Of a stretch of 26,686 nucleotides of DNA, positions 1-7,340 are shown one piece after another. A model generated the notes under the pieces. That model worked only from the letters and a program-made list of their open reading frames with translations, ran no database searches and was not told where the DNA came from. The DNA lies in assembly GCA_029565375.1 (NCBI GenBank), contig JAKQOF010000069.1:1-26686 (forward strand), in the 5' to 3' direction. The stretch is from a bacterium. GTDB taxonomy: Bacteria > Patescibacteriota > Saccharimonadia > Saccharimonadales > Saccharimonadaceae. The position numbers and the translations under genes were made by a program. The stretch's first letter is position 1. Every line of letters starts with the position of its first letter.

Positions 1-2
1 CC

Positions 3-209
3 GGCCCGCTGGACTGCCCGGACGACCCGGCGCCCCCGGTGGATTCGGCCGACCCGCCCACGACGACCGACAAGGTCCTCGCGAGCACCGGCCTGGGTGA
101 CACCAACCCGTGGGTGCCGATCGGCGCTGCCATCATCGTGATGATCGGCATCCCGATGGCGGTCTTTGCCTACCGTCGCTACAAGACGGAGTCGGTCACG
201 GCTGAGTGA
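3..209 (+). CDS. C-terminal fragment of a sortase-anchored surface protein (5' end outside window)
   Basis: This open frame runs from the window edge to a TGA and gives 68 residues. It starts with a Pro/Asp/Thr-rich spacer, followed by LASTG at residues 26-30, a hydrophobic segment at about 37-57 and a basic tail starting RRYK. That order is a cell-wall sorting signal. LAxTG rather than LPxTG is the motif linked to class E sortases of actinobacteria. The protein would be exported and covalently anchored to the wall; its function lies in the missing part. The segment is much richer in GC than carB, which starts 100 bases downstream on the other strand. The frame is supported by the sorting signal and by GC-rich third codon positions. 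Confidence 0.75.
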   Translation, partial: GPLDCPDDPAPPVDSADPPTTTDKVLASTGLGDTNPWVPIGAAIIVMIGIPMAVFAYRRYKTESVTAE

Positions 210-221
210 TGTGAGTGAGAC

Positions 222-258
222 CCGCAGTGGTGGGAGGCCTAGCCTCCTGCCACTGCGG
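222..258. terminator. 17-bp hairpin after the surface-protein gene
   Basis: CCGCAGTGG (222-230) pairs with CCACTGCGG (250-258). The stem continues inward through two G-T pairs and GGAGGC/GCCTCC to a 3-base loop. It starts 12 bases after the stop codon. A T6 run follows only about 15 bases later, so this is not a textbook intrinsic terminator, but it marks the 3' end of the gene and the edge of the GC-rich segment. Confidence 0.55.
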
Positions 259-263
259 CACAC

Positions 264-313
264 TCCACGACAGTTTTTTGTTATAAGGTTCTTATGATAA
301 ACAAGTATCGTGG
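264..313 (-). terminator. Stem-loop downstream of carB
   Basis: TCCACGA and TCGTGGA form the outer arms. Inside, TTGTTATAAG pairs imperfectly with CTTATGATAAACAA. Read on the minus strand it begins directly after the carB stop and contains an A-rich stretch rather than a clean U-tract. It is likely the 3' end signal of the carAB transcript. Confidence 0.4.
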
Positions 314-314
314 A

Positions 315-3300
315 CTATCGAGGAACGTATTCACCAGCGTATTTTGGCTGGATATCTTTTAAGCTAGGGTCTGTTAAACACTTCAAAAGCAAGCGACCTG
401 TCTCTGGATTTGTCAAAAGCGGAAGGTGATTGTCAATTGCTAACCGACGAATAATCGAACCGTCGGTTGTTGTATCCTGCAAACCAGGAATATTAATGAC
501 CAGATCAAACTTTTTATCAAGTAGTGCAACGTGAACGGACGGTTCTTTGTTATCGCTTACTTTATATAACTTCGTTGATGGAATATGGTGATCTTTTAGG
601 TAGTCGTGCGTACCTTCGGTAGTATATATCTTCCACCCCTCTGCGATCAGCAGTGCGGCTTCTTCAACAAACTTGTGTTTTTGCTCGTTCGGCAGACTAA
701 GAAACAAGTGCTTACCTTGAATCTTTTGGTCTGTGGCTAACCATGAGGTATAGAATGCTTCGTCCAAGTTGGCACCGAAGCAGGCGACCTCACCAGTCGA
801 TGCCATTTCGACACCTGCTACAGGGTCAGCACCCTTCAATCGGTTGTATGAAAACTGTGGACTCTTGACGCCAACGTGGTCAAGCTCGAGCGTCTGGTAG
901 GTCTGCGTGTTTTTGATTCCCAACATTGCGTCAGTCGCAATCTCGATAAAGTTATGTCCCGACACTTTTGAGACAAACGGAAACGATCGTGAGGCACGAA
1001 CATTTGTCTCGATGACTTTCAGCTCATTGTCTTTGGCTAGGAACTGAATATTAAATGGCCCAGTAATGTCCAAGTTTTTAACAATCTCTTTTGCAATGTG
1101 CTTTGCCTGACGAACCGTCTCTAGGTATAACTTTTGAGCAGGATACACAACTGTTGCATCACCAGAGTGAACCCCAGCATTTTCGATGTGTTCGCTCATG
1201 GCATAGATAATCAACTTACCATCTTGCGCAACACCATCAATCTCAAGCTCTTTGGCGTTCAAAATAAACCGTGAGATGACAACTGGGTGGTCAGGCGACA
1301 ACTTGGCCGCATCCTTTAGGTATTTCTCGAGTTCCTTTTCGTTCTGGACAACGTTCATTGCGCCACCAGACAGCACATATGACGGACGAATCAATAGGGG
1401 ATAGCCGACATCTTTGCCAAATGCTTTTGCCGAGGCAAGCGTTGTAATCTCTTGCCATTCTGGTTGGTCGATCCCCAAGCGATGTAACATGGACGAGAAC
1501 TTTTGACGGTCTTCGGCGTTGTCGATTTGCTGTGCAGTTGTGCCAAGGATGTGATAGCCCGCAGTTGCGAGTGACAACGCGAGGTTGTTCGCAATCTGCC
1601 CACCAACTGACACAACAATACCTTGCGGCTGTTCAAAGTCTGCAATGTCTTGGATACGCTCAAAGGTCAGCTCGTCGAAATACAAACGGTCAGACCGGTC
1701 AAAGTCAGTCGAGACTGTCTCTGGGTTAGAGTTGATAATAATCGTTTTATTGCCGCGTTTGCTGAGTGTTTTGGCAGCATTGACGGCACACCAGTCAAAC
1801 TCAACTGACGATCCGATACAATACGGACCTGACCCAATAATAGTAACGGCCTTTTTACCGAGTGGCTCGACGTCGGTCGTCTTGCCATGATACGTCACGT
1901 ACAGATAGTTTGTCTCTGCATCAAACTCACCGGCCAAGGTGTCGATTTGCTTAATGACTGGCGTGATGCCGTGCTTGATACGAGTTTTGCGGATTGCTTG
2001 TTCGGTCGTGTTCTTCAGTTTTGCAATTGTCTTATCAGAAAAGCCTTTTTGCTTTGCTACATACAGCAAGTCCTGCTTGAGCGGCTCGGCAACAAGACGC
2101 TTTTGGGTCGATACAATATCATCCAGATGAGACAAGAACCAGTTGTCAATGTATGACATCTTGTGAAGTTCGTCGACGGTTTTGCCAGCCGACAGCGCGT
2201 CGTATAATGCGAACAATCGACGGTCTGTCGCGTGCTTAATCTCGTCAATTGGGTCTGCAATCTCGTGTGTATGATCAGTAAAGCCGTTCGCGCCAATGTT
2301 CAGCATGCGAATCGCTTTTTGTAATGCTTCGGGGAATGACCGACCCAAGGCCATCACTTCACCAACACTCTTCATCTCTGATCCAATGTGATGATCACTG
2401 GCTTTTAGCTTGGAAAGATCCCAACGTGGCATTTTGACGGCAATGTAGTCCAGCGCAGGCTCATAAAAGGCAGTTGTCGTTCCAGTCACCGCATTCTTAA
2501 TCTCGTGCAATCGCTTACCCAGCATTAATTTTGACGCAACAAAAGCAAGGGGATAGCCGGTTGCCTTTGAGGCAAGCGCGCTCGAACGACTAAGACGGGC
2601 ATTCACTTCAATCACGCGGTAATCACCGTTATGAGGATTCAGTGCATACTGAATGTTACATTCACCAATAATGCCCAGGTGATTAATAGTTGTAATGGCA
2701 ACCTCACGGAGGCGATGGTATTCTTCGTTTGTTAAGGTTTGTGACGGTGCGACAACAATACTCTCACCTGTATGGACGCCCATTGGGTCAAAGTTTTCCA
2801 TATTACATACAGTAATTGTGTTGCCGTCTCGGTCACGAACGACTTCGTATTCGACTTCTTTCCAACCCAGCAAATATTCTTCGATCAAGACTTGCGACAC
2901 ATTGTTAAATACTTCACCAAGTTTGTGCTTTAAATCGGCTTCGTTACGGACAAGACCTGACCCCAATCCACCCAAGCTAAAACCAGACCGCATCATAATC
3001 GGATAGCCAATCGTACGGGCTGCCTCAAGCGCCTCATCAATCGTGTACGTCGCGATGCTGCGTGCGGTATGAACATCGATTTCTGCCAGCTTATTCTTAA
3101 AGATATCACGGTCTTCGGTTGCCTTAATGGTTGCGACTGGTGTTCCCAGAACGGCGATGCCAAGGCGTTTTAAAATGCCTTGGTCGTGCAGGTCAAGACC
3201 AAGGTTCAGTGCTGTCTGTCCACCAAAGCTAAGAGCGATTGCATCAGGCTTTTCGCGTTCAAGAATTTTTGTCACAGTATCGATATTGAGTGGCTGAAAG

Positions 3301-3482
3301 TACACGCGATCAGCCATGTCGTCGTCGGTTTGAACGGTTGCAATGTTTGGGTTGATCAAAACAGTAAAGATATTTTCCTCTTTAAACGATTTGATAGCTT
3401 GTGAGCCAGAGTAGTCAAATTCTCCAGCTTGGCCGATACGCAGACCACCAGATCCTAAAATAACTACTTTTTTGATGTTCAT
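315..3482 (-). CDS. carB: Carbamoyl-phosphate synthase large subunit
   Basis: The 1055-aa protein makes carbamoyl phosphate from bicarbonate, ATP and CarA-delivered ammonia for pyrimidine and arginine synthesis. It has the usual duplicated ATP-grasp architecture. The first half begins with GSGGLRIGQAGEFDYSGSQA and contains EVNARLSRSSALASKATGYP. The second half starts near GSGPYCIGSSVEFDWC and contains ETNVRASRSFPFVSK. A C-terminal MGS-like regulatory domain occupies roughly the last 120 residues. Length is normal for the family. Motifs such as GWKEVEYEVVRD, VCNMENFDPMGVHTG and KMPRWDLSK match the CarB type shared by Bacteroidetes and the eukaryotic CAD/CPS1 enzymes rather than the E. coli type (judged from memory of those families). 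The ATG overlaps the carA TGA by 4 bases, so the two subunits are translationally coupled. Confidence 0.97.
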   Translation of the reverse strand: MNIKKVVILGSGGLRIGQAGEFDYSGSQAIKSFKEENIFTVLINPNIATVQTDDDMADRVYFQPLNIDTVTKILEREKPDAIALSFGGQTALNLGLDLHDQGILKRLGIAVLGTPVATIKATEDRDIFKNKLAEIDVHTARSIATYTIDEALEAARTIGYPIMMRSGFSLGGLGSGLVRNEADLKHKLGEVFNNVSQVLIEEYLLGWKEVEYEVVRDRDGNTITVCNMENFDPMGVHTGESIVVAPSQTLTNEEYHRLREVAITTINHLGIIGECNIQYALNPHNGDYRVIEVNARLSRSSALASKATGYPLAFVASKLMLGKRLHEIKNAVTGTTTAFYEPALDYIAVKMPRWDLSKLKASDHHIGSEMKSVGEVMALGRSFPEALQKAIRMLNIGANGFTDHTHEIADPIDEIKHATDRRLFALYDALSAGKTVDELHKMSYIDNWFLSHLDDIVSTQKRLVAEPLKQDLLYVAKQKGFSDKTIAKLKNTTEQAIRKTRIKHGITPVIKQIDTLAGEFDAETNYLYVTYHGKTTDVEPLGKKAVTIIGSGPYCIGSSVEFDWCAVNAAKTLSKRGNKTIIINSNPETVSTDFDRSDRLYFDELTFERIQDIADFEQPQGIVVSVGGQIANNLALSLATAGYHILGTTAQQIDNAEDRQKFSSMLHRLGIDQPEWQEITTLASAKAFGKDVGYPLLIRPSYVLSGGAMNVVQNEKELEKYLKDAAKLSPDHPVVISRFILNAKELEIDGVAQDGKLIIYAMSEHIENAGVHSGDATVVYPAQKLYLETVRQAKHIAKEIVKNLDITGPFNIQFLAKDNELKVIETNVRASRSFPFVSKVSGHNFIEIATDAMLGIKNTQTYQTLELDHVGVKSPQFSYNRLKGADPVAGVEMASTGEVACFGANLDEAFYTSWLATDQKIQGKHLFLSLPNEQKHKFVEEAALLIAEGWKIYTTEGTHDYLKDHHIPSTKLYKVSDNKEPSVHVALLDKKFDLVINIPGLQDTTTDGSIIRRLAIDNHLPLLTNPETGRLLLKCLTDPSLKDIQPKYAGEYVPR

Positions 3483-4579
3483 AAAATACCTCTAAACTTC
3501 TCAAATAAATACGCTGTGTCAGTTGGGCCAGGCGTTGCTTCTGGGTGGAATTGAACAGAGAAGAACGGCTTTGACACATGTTCGATGCCCTCAACTGAGC
3601 CGTCGTTCAGGTTCGTAAATGACACGCGCCAGTCTTTTGGTAGCGACGCGGCGTCAATTGCATAGCCATGATTTTGACTGGTAATGTAGCCCTTATTGGT
3701 TGACGATTCGATACATGGTTGGTTGTGTCCGCGGTGACCGTACTTTAATTTGTATGTCGATGCACCAGCAGCCAATGCCATAATTTGCGTCCCCAAACAA
3801 ATACCAAAGACAGGGCGCTGCTGAGCAAGTGCTTTTCGCGCAATGTCTATTGTTGCTTGGTAGTCGGTTGGATCACCAGGACCATTAGATAACATCACGC
3901 CGTCATATTCTTCGCCTGTATAGTCGTAGTCGTAGGGTACACGGACAACATGCAAATCTTGAGCAACAAGTGAGCGAACAATGTTTTCCTTCGCGCCACA
4001 ATCAACTAGGATAACTTTTTTCTTTCCTTCTGGGTTATAGGACACGGGCGCATCAACTGATACAAACTTTTGAGTGAGCGCCATATCTGCCGGTTTTACA
4101 GGTGCATCACTAATCGCGCCCGCCATAGTGCCGCGCGTGCGTAAGTACTTTGTCAGAGCACGCGTATCAACATCAATCAACACTGGGATATTCTGCGAAT
4201 GCAGCCATTCAAGGAGTGATCGATCAGATCCACTGTGACTCCAGTTCAGTGCAGCTTCACTGACGATCACGCCACTGACTTGAATTTTGTTTGACTCGCT
4301 CGACAACAAGTCGACGCCGTAGTTTCCAATTAACGGGAAGGTGAACACTAGTATTTGGTTTGAGTACGATGGGTCAGTCAGCGATTCGACGTATCCTGTC
4401 ATACCCGTATTAAAGACAACCTCGCCAACAAATGCACCTTGCTGCCATGTAGGGGCAACGCCGTCAAAGATTGTGCCGTCGTGCAGGTATAAATGAGACT
4501 CTTTGGTCACAAAAAAATCGCCCCCATTGGAGCGATTTCCGTGCGTATTTTTTGATGTTGTTGCTGACAACTTTGACAT
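3479..4579 (-). CDS. carA: Carbamoyl-phosphate synthase small (glutaminase) subunit
   Basis: This is the glutamine amidotransferase subunit that feeds ammonia to CarB. The N-terminal CarA domain has VGEVVFNTGMTGYVESLTDPSY. The class I GATase domain has the nucleophile in GICLGTQ (Cys about 261) and the catalytic His/Glu in QFHPEATPGP near the C terminus. I chose the ATG at 4579 because TAGTAT lies exactly 6 bases before it, which gives a leaderless start. This adds about 23 polar residues not typical of CarA. A GTG at 4510 would give a family-like N terminus (MTKESHLYLHDGT), and a TTG at 4585 is also in frame. An intrinsic-terminator-like hairpin lies between the ATG and the GTG. The gene is second in an operon after the TIM-barrel-like gene and is followed by carB. 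Confidence 0.93.
   Translation of the reverse strand: MSKLSATTSKNTHGNRSNGGDFFVTKESHLYLHDGTIFDGVAPTWQQGAFVGEVVFNTGMTGYVESLTDPSYSNQILVFTFPLIGNYGVDLLSSESNKIQVSGVIVSEAALNWSHSGSDRSLLEWLHSQNIPVLIDVDTRALTKYLRTRGTMAGAISDAPVKPADMALTQKFVSVDAPVSYNPEGKKKVILVDCGAKENIVRSLVAQDLHVVRVPYDYDYTGEEYDGVMLSNGPGDPTDYQATIDIARKALAQQRPVFGICLGTQIMALAAGASTYKLKYGHRGHNQPCIESSTNKGYITSQNHGYAIDAASLPKDWRVSFTNLNDGSVEGIEHVSKPFFSVQFHPEATPGPTDTAYLFEKFRGIL
4511..4540 (-). terminator. Intrinsic terminator/attenuator inside the 5' end of carA
   Basis: On the minus strand, AAATCGCTCC pairs with GGGGCGATTT around an AATG loop (10 bp, one G-T). It is followed directly by a run of seven T, part of which closes the stem. The hairpin lies about 40-70 bases after the carA ATG and just before an alternative GTG start at 4510. 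That position fits transcription attenuation of carAB, with early translation deciding whether the hairpin forms. Confidence 0.6.
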
Positions 4580-4585
4580 ATTCAA

Positions 4586-4614
4586 ATACTAGGTTACCAA
4601 ACCAAGCTTGCCAG
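4586..4614 (-). promoter_or_regulatory. Candidate leaderless promoter of carA
   Basis: On the minus strand TAGTAT (4591-4586) ends 6 bases before the carA ATG at 4579. The best -35 is a weak CTGGCA at 17 bp spacing. The identical -10 and identical 6-base gap occur at the trpR-like gene. Confidence 0.4.
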
Positions 4615-4621
4615 CACAAGC

Positions 4622-5488
4622 CTATTTTTCGACAACTTCAGACTCAAGTGCTTCAACCGAACGGAGTGCAGCCTCGACGTATTGTCGTGCTTTTTCAATA
4701 TCAAGTGAATCTTGCTTTCCTGCGCTCGACGATGTACGTCGTGGGTGTTCTGTATACGTTGATACATTCGGATACTCTTTCAGTACCTGCAGCGCACCGT
4801 TTGCCTCTGTATCTTCGATCACAAATCCAACGCCATCAAGATCAGGCGTTGCGTACACAATATCCAGCAGCGCACGTGCTGCATCGATATCAATTGCTTT
4901 CGAGTGAAGTGCGATGTAGTCTGCACCCAACGCAACGCGAGCAAATTGCTGTTTGACAACTTCTTGCGCTTCTTCATCAGACAACAATTCAAAAGAGGGT
5001 AGTTCAAAACCAACAATGCGCGTTGCTGTTTCATTAAATCGTTCGACTCGTTTTGCAGCAGCAAGAGCCCAGGCATCTTGCTCGCCGTCCCCAAGCTCAA
5101 ATCCGTTTATTTGAACGGCGTCTGCCCAACTTGCACTGCGATTCAACGTACGATCGACAAAATAATCACGATAGCCAGGGTTGGCCACGCTCTCAGGTGC
5201 AAGTTGGACACGCGCAATCGACATAACGCCCTCCGCTGCGTGACCACCAGCTAATGCTGCTTTGTACCCAGCTTCACCGACAGGACTCCATGACGGTCCA
5301 GGCGCACTCGGATCAATCCGATCTCCCATCTGCGCTGCATGCGTTGCATTAACACCTATACCTAACATCAAATCGCTTTGAGACATCGCGAGGTACTTGG
5401 CAACATCAACAAGTTGCCGTTCTGCATCCGGTCCAACAACACTGCCAATCCCCACATACGCCGACGGGCGTTCACTCGTACTTGTCAT
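4622..5488 (-). CDS. Uncharacterised TIM-barrel-like protein upstream of carA
   Basis: The 288-aa protein is not one I can assign. It shows a regular series of short hydrophobic strands separated by helices: AYVGIG, LMLGIGVN, VMSIARVQL, ADAVQING, RIVGFELPS, ADYIALHSKA and DGVGFVIED. This spacing suggests a (beta/alpha)8 barrel, as in phosphoribosylanthranilate isomerase or related TIM enzymes. I see no signature that names the reaction. The C-terminal 45 residues are charged and helical. No signal peptide or membrane segment is visible, so it is probably cytosolic. Its stop lies about 40 bases before the carA start on the same strand, and it diverges from the trpR-like gene across a 96-base region. 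Either neighbour could indicate a role in tryptophan or pyrimidine metabolism. Confidence 0.8.
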   Translation of the reverse strand: MTSTSERPSAYVGIGSVVGPDAERQLVDVAKYLAMSQSDLMLGIGVNATHAAQMGDRIDPSAPGPSWSPVGEAGYKAALAGGHAAEGVMSIARVQLAPESVANPGYRDYFVDRTLNRSASWADAVQINGFELGDGEQDAWALAAAKRVERFNETATRIVGFELPSFELLSDEEAQEVVKQQFARVALGADYIALHSKAIDIDAARALLDIVYATPDLDGVGFVIEDTEANGALQVLKEYPNVSTYTEHPRRTSSSAGKQDSLDIEKARQYVEAALRSVEALESEVVEK

Positions 5489-5495
5489 TACATGT

Positions 5496-5525
5496 ATTTA
5501 ACTATAGTTTCTAGGTTACTGGCAA
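5496..5525 (-). promoter_or_regulatory. Promoter of the TIM-barrel-like gene (leaderless)
   Basis: On the minus strand a -35 TTGCCA (5525-5520), an 18-bp spacer and a -10 TTAAAT (5501-5496) end 7 bases before the ATG at 5488, so the mRNA would begin at or next to the start codon. It lies 34 bases from the TrpR-type operator and might share its control. Confidence 0.5.
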
Positions 5526-5548
5526 ACATAAGCGATATATATTGTATG

Positions 5549-5578
5549 TTGACAATCAGTATACTAGCGTGCTAGTAT
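5549..5578 (+). promoter_or_regulatory. Promoter of the trpR-like gene (leaderless)
   Basis: The -35 is a consensus TTGACA (5549-5554), followed by an 18-bp spacer and a -10 TAGTAT (5573-5578). The ATG begins 6 bases later, at the expected transcription start, and no Shine-Dalgarno sequence is present. The -10 lies inside the palindromic operator, so repressor binding would block polymerase. Confidence 0.65.
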
Positions 5579-5580
5579 AC
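5559..5580. promoter_or_regulatory. TrpR-type operator palindrome
   Basis: GTATACTAGC, a GT centre, and the exact reverse complement of the first arm form a perfect 22-bp palindrome. Its core, ACTAG-N4-CTAGT, is the same core as the E. coli trp operator (ACTAGTTAACTAGT), where the CTAG half-sites are contacted by TrpR. It overlaps the -10 and ends 4 bases before the ATG of a TrpR-family gene, so autoregulation is the natural reading. Confidence 0.75.
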
Positions 5581-5584
5581 GAGT

Positions 5585-5845
5585 ATGACTTCGTTTACAC
5601 CATTTATAACAATTCTCAGCTCGCTTAAAGACGAACGTGAGCTTGAAGACTTTTTGATTGGCATAACGACACCTCAAGAACGAGAAGCTCTGTCACAACG
5701 TGTCGAAATTGTGAAAGCGCTCATTGCAGGCGAACCACAACACACAATCTCGAAGCGTCTGGGCGTTGGCGTCGCCACTGTCACTCGCGGTTCAAAAGAA
5801 CTTGCGGATGGACACTTCGAATACATGCGTAAAGTACAGCCATGA
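5585..5845 (+). CDS. trpR: TrpR-family transcriptional repressor
   Basis: The 86-aa all-helical DNA-binding protein belongs to the TrpR superfamily. The segment TTPQEREALSQRVEIV aligns with E. coli TrpR LTPDEREALGTRVRIV, and GVGVATVTRGS (residues 60-70) aligns with GAGIATITRGS. It is therefore nearer to true TrpR than to the YerC branch. Residues equivalent to the tryptophan contacts Thr44, Arg54 and Arg84 are kept (Thr29, Arg39, Arg68). The Ser88 position is Glu, and the helix-turn-helix region is one residue shorter. The N terminus is shorter than in E. coli. The gene sits directly behind a perfect ACTAG-N4-CTAGT palindrome and upstream of an oxidoreductase/IDO-like operon. By inference it is a Trp-binding autorepressor; the ligand is not proven by sequence. 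A possible 19-codon ORF overlaps its stop. Confidence 0.85.
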   Translation: MTSFTPFITILSSLKDERELEDFLIGITTPQEREALSQRVEIVKALIAGEPQHTISKRLGVGVATVTRGSKELADGHFEYMRKVQP

Positions 5846-5901
5846 AACAGCTGGCTATAGTATCTCCGCTCTTTGCTCGTTGGCGTTGGCGTAGCTATTA
5901 A
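5842..5901 (+). CDS. Possible 19-residue leader peptide with Trp-Arg-Trp
   Basis: The ATG at 5842 overlaps the trpR-like stop (ATGA) and opens a frame reading MKQLAIVSPLFARWRWRSY, ending in TAA. Two TGG codons in 19, placed just before the stop and 38 bases ahead of the aldo/keto reductase start, resemble the layout of a trp leader peptide. No convincing terminator/antiterminator pair follows; only GTTGG (within 5885-5889) and CCAAC (near 5921) can pair across a long loop. It could be chance, because the CGTTGGCG words also echo a stretch in the upstream gene. Confidence 0.35.
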   Translation: MKQLAIVSPLFARWRWRSY

Positions 5902-5939
5902 TTTAGTACGTCATTTTTAACCAACATCTGGAGAATACT

Positions 5940-6989
5940 ATGCACACGATTGATTTTAGTAATCATGCTATATCACGCATCATAAAAGGCAACTGGCAGC
6001 TCGCCGGTGGCCACGGAACCATCGACCAACAACAAGCAATGGACGACTTGTTTGCGTATGTCGCCCATGGCGTCACGACGTTTGACGTCGGTGACATATA
6101 TACAGGTGTCGAGGAAATCGTCGGAGAGTTTTTGACACGATACCGCGCACAAGAGGGCGATGACAAAGCAGACATACTGCGTGTCCACACCAAATTTGTA
6201 CCTGATCTTGATGCGCTTGATGACCTGACGATGGCTGATGTCAGACGCGTCATCGAACGCTCAATCAAACGACTTAATGTCAAAAAGTTACACCTCGTGC
6301 AGTTTCATTGGTGGGACTATAGCAAAGGCGACTTCGTGCAAGCGGCTCGTTATTTGCAAGAGCTTCAAGACGAAGGCCTCATAGAAGCAATTGGGCTCAC
6401 GAACTTTGACTGTGCTCATACCCAAATGCTACTGGACGCTCATATACCCATTGTTTCAAACCAAATTCAATTTTCGCTTATTGATCCACGGCCATTAAAC
6501 GGTATGCTCGAGTTCGCACAAAAGAACGATATTGCGATCTTTTGTTACGGAACGCTCGCAGGTGGGCTGCTGGCGGGCGCACGACCCGGTGACGATCCAA
6601 CAAATCGCTCGCACATTAAATACCGACTGATGATAGACGAAGTAGGCGAGCAGTACTATAACGATACCCTCGCGCAGCTCACTATCATTGCCGACAAACA
6701 CCAAACGTCAATCGGCAATGTCGCAGCAGCCTACATTTTGCAAACGCCTGGCGTATCATGCGCGATTATTGGCCCACGCAACTCAGCACACCTTAGCGAA
6801 GTTGATGACTTGTTTGACTTGAAGTTAACGACGACCGAATACGACACACTTGCACGCCATCACAAGGCGCTCACAACCAGCAACCACGGCGATGTGTATT
6901 CATATGAACGCGATACGACTGGTCCTCATGGAAGAATCATGAAGTACAACAATAACGATCTTCGACTTAATCAGAAAGAACAATCATGA
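5940..6989 (+). CDS. Aldo/keto reductase
   Basis: The 349-aa protein is a TIM-barrel NADPH-dependent oxidoreductase of the aldo/keto reductase superfamily. The catalytic tetrad is visible as Asp49 and Tyr54 in FDVGDIYTG, Lys85 in HTKF and His123 in QFHWWDY. GLTNF and SNQIQFSL follow as expected, and the cofactor-binding C-terminal region has AAAYILQTPGVSCAIIGPRN. An SD-like GGAG lies 8 bases before the ATG. The substrate cannot be read from the sequence. It is the first full-length gene of a plus-strand operon: its stop overlaps the next ATG by 4 bases, and an IDO/PrnB-like gene follows. A role in reducing an indole- or kynurenine-derived carbonyl is speculative. Confidence 0.9.
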   Translation: MHTIDFSNHAISRIIKGNWQLAGGHGTIDQQQAMDDLFAYVAHGVTTFDVGDIYTGVEEIVGEFLTRYRAQEGDDKADILRVHTKFVPDLDALDDLTMADVRRVIERSIKRLNVKKLHLVQFHWWDYSKGDFVQAARYLQELQDEGLIEAIGLTNFDCAHTQMLLDAHIPIVSNQIQFSLIDPRPLNGMLEFAQKNDIAIFCYGTLAGGLLAGARPGDDPTNRSHIKYRLMIDEVGEQYYNDTLAQLTIIADKHQTSIGNVAAAYILQTPGVSCAIIGPRNSAHLSEVDDLFDLKLTTTEYDTLARHHKALTTSNHGDVYSYERDTTGPHGRIMKYNNNDLRLNQKEQS

Positions 6990-7324
6990 AAGACACATTT
7001 ACACTCTACACGCTCGACGTATCAGTCACAGGCGACCCGCATACATTTGCGTGCGGACACACTATTGGACATGCCTTTACTGCCAAGGGCGAGAACATCA
7101 TATTTGATGAGCTCAACAATCAGTTCAGTATGTATGCGCTTGCCGCGCTGCTGCCGCTACTACCGGCCAAACAACGCCCGACGGTTGCAAACGACTGGAT
7201 GACATCAGACGATACAATCGCATGTCCCGACCCACACTGCGGCGCACAATTTGTTATCTCGCGCCGCGACCAAACCACATATCAACGAAGTGACGTCACA
7301 AAAACGCCACACCCTACACTTTAA
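6986..7324 (+). CDS. TIGR04076-like small protein
   Basis: The 112-aa cytosolic protein resembles the TIGR04076 family of unknown function. That family typically has an N-terminal Cys-x-x-Gly-His-x-x-Gly segment, a central hydrophobic ALxALLP segment and a C-terminal ACPDP segment. Here the matching parts are ACGHTIGHAFTAKGENIIFD, MYALAALLPLLPAKQRP and IACPDPHCGAQFVISRR. Three cysteines and several histidines could bind a metal. The ATG overlaps the aldo/keto reductase stop by 4 bases, so the two are probably co-translated. My recollection is that family members often neighbour aldo/keto reductases, which fits but is not shown by this sequence alone. The last 20 residues look disordered. Confidence 0.75.
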   Translation: MKDTFTLYTLDVSVTGDPHTFACGHTIGHAFTAKGENIIFDELNNQFSMYALAALLPLLPAKQRPTVANDWMTSDDTIACPDPHCGAQFVISRRDQTTYQRSDVTKTPHPTL

Positions 7325-7340
7325 TTTGGAGCTTACTATA

